Below, in pieces: positions 60,904-64,000 of a DNA stretch of 64,000 nucleotides (positions are counted from its first letter, which is position 1; each line of letters begins with the position of its first letter). The stretch comes from Prosthecochloris ethylica (GTDB taxonomy: Bacteria; Bacteroidota; Chlorobiia; Chlorobiales; Chlorobiaceae): the NCBI RefSeq assembly GCF_015234275.1, contig NZ_JADGII010000002.1, one strand, 5' to 3'. The notes beneath the pieces are model-generated. The model ran no database searches and was not told where the DNA came from. It saw only the letters and a program-made list of their open reading frames with translations. A program made the position numbers and the translations under genes.

Positions 60904-61878
60904 TCAGGCCTTGTTGTTTGAGCCAAGCACATGAATGTTTTTGTGCATGTAGAGCTCCTTGAGTGCATCACGTGCAGGTCCAAGGTATTTCCGTGGATCG
61001 AATTCCTCCGGTTTTTCATCGAGTACTTTTCGTACAGCGGCTGTCATGGCGAGGCGTCCGTCAGAATCGATATTGATTTTGCAGACAGCTGATTTTGCGG
61101 CTTCACGCAGCTGGTCTTCACCGATACCGATGGCATCTTTGAGTTTTCCGCCGTGTTCGTTGATGGTTCTGACCAGTTCCTGGGGGACTGATGACGAGCC
61201 GTGAAGCACGATCGGGAAGCCGGGGATACGCTGTTCGATTTCAGCGAGGATATCGAGACGGATTTTCGGGTCTTCTCCGGGTTTGAACTTATACGCACCG
61301 TGTGATGTTCCGATCGCTATGGCAAGACTGTCAACACCGGTTTTCGTCACGAAATCCTCAACCTCTTCCGGCTGGGTGTAGGTATGGGTTTCCGAGGCGA
61401 CTTCATCTTCGACTCCGGCAAGGACACCAAGTTCACCCTCGACGGTGACGTCGTGCTTGTGCGCGTATTCGACAACCTGGCGGGTGAGTTTGACGTTCTC
61501 TTCGTAGCTCAGGTGAGAGCCGTCGATCATCACCGACGAGAAACCGGTGTCGATGCAGTCTTTACACAGCTCAAAGCTGTCGCCATGATCGAGGTGCAGC
61601 ACGATGGGTACAGGATTGCCGAGTTCGGCTGCATACTCGACAGCGCCGCGGGCAAGGTGCCGCAGCAGGGTCTGGTTTGCATAGTTCCGTGCTCCTTTGG
61701 AGACCTGGAGGATAACCGGGGAGCTTGTCTCCACGCAAGCCTGGACAATTGCCTGCAGCTGTTCGAGATTGTTGAAATTATATGCCGGTACAGCGTAACC
61801 GCCGTTGACGGCTTTCGAGAACATGTCGCGGCTGTTCTGTAAACCGAGTTCTTTATAGCTCACACGATTGTTTTGCAT
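60904..61878 (-). CDS. fba: Fructose-bisphosphate aldolase, class II
   Basis: A 324-residue zinc aldolase of glycolysis, gluconeogenesis and carbon fixation. The metal and phosphate motifs are VLHLDHGDSFELCKDCIDTGFSSVMIDGSHL (about 92-122), the zinc histidine in AIGTSHGAYKFKPG (about 188-201), and LHGSSSVPQEL (about 225). A GGGAG ribosome site precedes ATG 61878. A good promoter lies 70 bases upstream. It converges with the M20 gene. Confidence 0.95.
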   Translation of the reverse strand: MQNNRVSYKELGLQNSRDMFSKAVNGGYAVPAYNFNNLEQLQAIVQACVETSSPVILQVSKGARNYANQTLLRHLARGAVEYAAELGNPVPIVLHLDHGDSFELCKDCIDTGFSSVMIDGSHLSYEENVKLTRQVVEYAHKHDVTVEGELGVLAGVEDEVASETHTYTQPEEVEDFVTKTGVDSLAIAIGTSHGAYKFKPGEDPKIRLDILAEIEQRIPGFPIVLHGSSSVPQELVRTINEHGGKLKDAIGIGEDQLREAAKSAVCKINIDSDGRLAMTAAVRKVLDEKPEEFDPRKYLGPARDALKELYMHKNIHVLGSNNKA

Positions 61879-61949
61879 GAAAAGATCTCCCTGTTGTATT
61901 TTGATGCCAGATTAACGAGCTTGAGGTTTCATGAACGAAACCGCGCATA

Positions 61950-61978
61950 AATATAATATATTTGCCTGACGCATTCAA
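61950..61978 (-). promoter_or_regulatory. Promoter of fba
   Basis: On the minus strand TTGAAT (61978-61973) and TATATT (61955-61950) are spaced by exactly 17 bases, about 70 bases before the aldolase start. Confidence 0.6.
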
Positions 61979-62018
61979 CGATGCGTGTCGGCTCTTTTTT
62001 CCTGTAACAGTTGATGAT

Positions 62019-64000
62019 ATGATGTCGATGTCCTCATTTTCGATCAGGCCTGTTTTCGTGACCTGTCTTGCCGTTTTTCTGCTGCTGTGCTCTTCTCCCT
62101 GTCATGCAGTCGGGAAAGATACACGTTCCGTCCTGGAGCCCACAGAGCTCCAGCAGGAAGCTGAAAAGTATATCAGCCGCTATCTCCGCCAGCATCACTT
62201 CCGCCGGGTACCGGTCAATGATTCGCTTTCACTCGAGATTCTCCGGCGGTATCTCGATGAGCTCGATCATTCGAAGAGCTACTTTCTGAAGGGTGATGTC
62301 GACCGGTTCACCAGACAGTACGGGAAGCGTATCGACGACCAGTTTCTTGCAGGCAGTGCGGAGGCCGGTTTTGCGGTATACAACCGTTTTCTCGAGCAGG
62401 CCCGTACGAAAATGGCCTTTATGTCATCACTGCTCGATACGGCGTCATTTGACTTCAACCGTCGGGAAACCCTCGATATCAAGCGTGAGGATGCCAGCTG
62501 GCCCCTGGATGAAGAGGAACTCAGGGACCTGTGGCGAAAAGAGGTCAAGTATCAGCTGCTCAACATGAAATATTCCGGTGAGGAAGAGAATGCCCGGGAC
62601 GTGCTTTCGAAACGCTACAGGAACCGGCTTTCCCTTCTCCGGCAGCAGACGTCCGAGGATGCCTTCCGGGTTTATTCCAACGCGCTGACGACCTCCTTCG
62701 ATCCGCATACCAATTATTTTTCACCGATGGATTTCGAGAATTTCCAGATCGATATGAGCCGTTCACTCGAGGGGATCGGCGCGAAACTTCAGCTGGAGAA
62801 CGAATATACCGTGGTGAACGAGGTGATTCCCGGAGGTCCGGCTTTCAAGGGCAAGCAGTTGAAGAAGGGCGACAGAATCATCGGGGTCGGCCAGGGGCAG
62901 AACGGCGATATCCGTGACATCGTCGGCTGGAGAATCAGTGATGTCGTTCAGCTGATCAGGGGTAAGAAAGGCACGACAGTCAGGCTGAAGGTCCTACCGG
63001 TCAGCCAGGGAGGCAAGGGCCCGTCGAAGATTATCAGTATCGTGCGAGATGAAGTTACCCTTGAGGAGCAGTCGGCTCGCAAGAGTGTGATCGAGCATGA
63101 GGGACGCACTATCGGGGTTATTACCGTCCCGGCGTTCTATCTGGATTTTGAGGGACAGAAACAAAACAAGCCCGGATACAAGAGTACCAGCCGCGATGTG
63201 GAGAACATTATCGGGGAGCTCAGGAAGCAGGGGGTCGACGGCATCGTGCTCGATCTTCGCAACAACGGGGGCGGAGCGCTTGAAGAAGCCGTCAAACTGA
63301 CCGGTCTCTTCATTCCGGCCGGTCCTGTGGTCCAGATCCGCAATTCACAGGGGGGGCGGCTGGTACTGCGCGATGAAGATCCCGCTGTCAGGTATGACGG
63401 GCCGCTTGCCGTGCTGGTCAACCGTTACAGTGCGTCAGCTTCGGAAATTCTTGCTGCGGCAATTCAGGATTACGGCAGGGGCCTGGTGATCGGGGGCAGG
63501 ACATTCGGAAAGGGTACGGTGCAGAGCATCCTGAAAATCAACCGACCGTTCAACTTTTTCTATAAAACCGATGATCTCGGGCAGCTCAAGCTTACCGTCG
63601 CAAAGTTTTACCGGATCACGGGAGAGAGTACCCAGCATCTCGGTGTCACTCCTGACCTGGTCTTTCCTTCCATGATCGACAGCGAGGTTGTCGGTGAGGA
63701 TACGTACCCGAGCAGCCTGCCATGGGACAGGATTTCTCCGGCCGATTACGAGGCGTCAGGAAATCTTTCTGAACAGGATATCGAGACGCTGCGCGAGCGT
63801 TATCTCAAGCGCCTTGGCTCCGATCCTCTCTACAGCACGTATGTTGCAGATCTCGACAGTCTCAGGGAGTTCCGTCGGAAGCATGTGGTGTCGCTGTACG
63901 AGCCGGTATTCAGGACAGAGCTCGAACAGGTTCAGGATTTCGAGGCATCCTGGGAGCAGGGCTCTGGCGGAGAAGGAACGGACGGAGAGGACGGAGAGGA
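62019..64000 (+). CDS. Prc/tail-specific protease (S41), 3' end outside window
   Basis: The frame runs open from ATG 62019 (or 62022, 62028) past the last base, so at least 660 residues are encoded. A signal peptide (FSIRPVFVTCLAVFLLLCSSPCHA) is followed by the Prc helical N-domain (YLRQHHFRRVPVNDSLSLEILRRYLDELDHSKSYF). A PDZ domain (SLEGIGAKLQ, GGPAFKGKQLKKGDRIIGVGQG) and the S41 core come next. The dyad is Ser473 in YSASASEI and Lys498 in TFGKGTVQ. The visible C-terminus turns into a Gly/Glu/Asp-rich tail. It degrades envelope proteins with exposed C-termini. It is the second S41 protease in the window, of the Prc rather than CtpA type. Confidence 0.92.
   Translation, partial: MMSMSSFSIRPVFVTCLAVFLLLCSSPCHAVGKDTRSVLEPTELQQEAEKYISRYLRQHHFRRVPVNDSLSLEILRRYLDELDHSKSYFLKGDVDRFTRQYGKRIDDQFLAGSAEAGFAVYNRFLEQARTKMAFMSSLLDTASFDFNRRETLDIKREDASWPLDEEELRDLWRKEVKYQLLNMKYSGEEENARDVLSKRYRNRLSLLRQQTSEDAFRVYSNALTTSFDPHTNYFSPMDFENFQIDMSRSLEGIGAKLQLENEYTVVNEVIPGGPAFKGKQLKKGDRIIGVGQGQNGDIRDIVGWRISDVVQLIRGKKGTTVRLKVLPVSQGGKGPSKIISIVRDEVTLEEQSARKSVIEHEGRTIGVITVPAFYLDFEGQKQNKPGYKSTSRDVENIIGELRKQGVDGIVLDLRNNGGGALEEAVKLTGLFIPAGPVVQIRNSQGGRLVLRDEDPAVRYDGPLAVLVNRYSASASEILAAAIQDYGRGLVIGGRTFGKGTVQSILKINRPFNFFYKTDDLGQLKLTVAKFYRITGESTQHLGVTPDLVFPSMIDSEVVGEDTYPSSLPWDRISPADYEASGNLSEQDIETLRERYLKRLGSDPLYSTYVADLDSLREFRRKHVVSLYEPVFRTELEQVQDFEASWEQGSGGEGTDGEDGE

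Noticed and set aside
61965..62000. A terminator-like ACGCAT/ATGCGT hairpin and T-run before the Prc gene
   Set aside because: The stem is only six base pairs and no plus-strand transcript is expected to end there; it may be chance or a weak leader hairpin.
62014..62018. ATG at 62014 as start of the Prc-type protease
   Set aside because: It is in another frame; ATG 62019 opens the signal peptide frame.

Overview
The window looks like a piece of a green sulfur bacterium (Chlorobiota) or a close relative in the Bacteroidota/Chlorobiota group. This is inferred. The supports are a 1031-residue SecA with the long insertion typical of that group, a cysteine-poor Thi4 of the kind found in sulfide-rich anaerobes, a 1.2-kb-codon DUF3683 FAD/Fe-S protein, moderately GC-rich coding DNA and very AT-rich spacers. 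No photosynthesis gene, phage, insertion sequence, rRNA or CRISPR array is visible. About 60 protein genes and one tRNA gene (tRNA-Cys) are supported. Almost all are ordinary chromosomal genes packed tightly and often overlapping.

Layout. 1-7.4 kb: an exported pentapeptide-repeat protein (start outside the window), a family 2 glycosyltransferase, a giant FAD/Fe-S oxidoreductase and an AlaC-like aminotransferase. 7.3-14.4 kb (minus): secA-purL-nnr. 14.7-18.9 kb: NrnA-like phosphoesterase, PepA, a lipase-like hydrolase and a lipoprotein. 18.9-21.6 kb: a dicarboxylate symporter (minus) and UDP-glucose dehydrogenase. 21.6-24.7 kb (minus): a four-gene thiamine operon thi4-tenI/thiE-thiE-thiD behind a TPP riboswitch and a fitting promoter. 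24.8-30.3 kb: RidA-like and DUF192 proteins, a 0.5-kb AT-rich then G/T-only spacer, a CtpA-type protease, two START-domain proteins and a heptose kinase. 30.5-34.0 kb: the translation operon ffh-rpsP-rimM-trmD-rplS with a clear terminator. 34.1-37.6 kb: metallo-hydrolase, a MutY-like glycosylase without its Fe-S cysteines, and an acyl-CoA synthetase. 37.8-42.9 kb: a five-gene surface-sugar operon ended by a terminator.

42.9-46.7 kb (minus) is the most unusual part: a CHAD (polyphosphate-binding) protein translationally coupled to one ParA ATPase, followed by a second ParA with a ribbon-helix-helix partner, then tRNA-Cys. 47.0-53.0 kb: an orphan BMP-type lipoprotein, a coiled-coil lipoprotein, an NAD-dependent epimerase, a cNMP/CBS/DUF294 protein overlapping an epsilon-like exonuclease, and a methyltransferase. 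53.1-64 kb: a 63-residue basic protein, PyrC, a fumarylacetoacetase-family protein, 5-FTHF cyclo-ligase, Ppk1-RpiB, an AcuB-like CBS protein, an M20 amidohydrolase, class II aldolase, and the start of a Prc-type protease that runs off the end.

Two candidate systems deserve attention. First, CHAD plus ParA (45.2-46.7 kb), with polyphosphate kinase 10 kb away, suggests active positioning of polyphosphate granules. Second, the operon at 37.8-42.9 kb combines a flippase-like protein, a GT-B-like transferase, a NeuA-class CMP-sugar synthetase, an iron-type alcohol dehydrogenase and a DegT aminotransferase. The last two resemble KdnB and KdnA of the 8-amino-Kdo pathway, so the operon may make and attach an amino-ulosonic acid.
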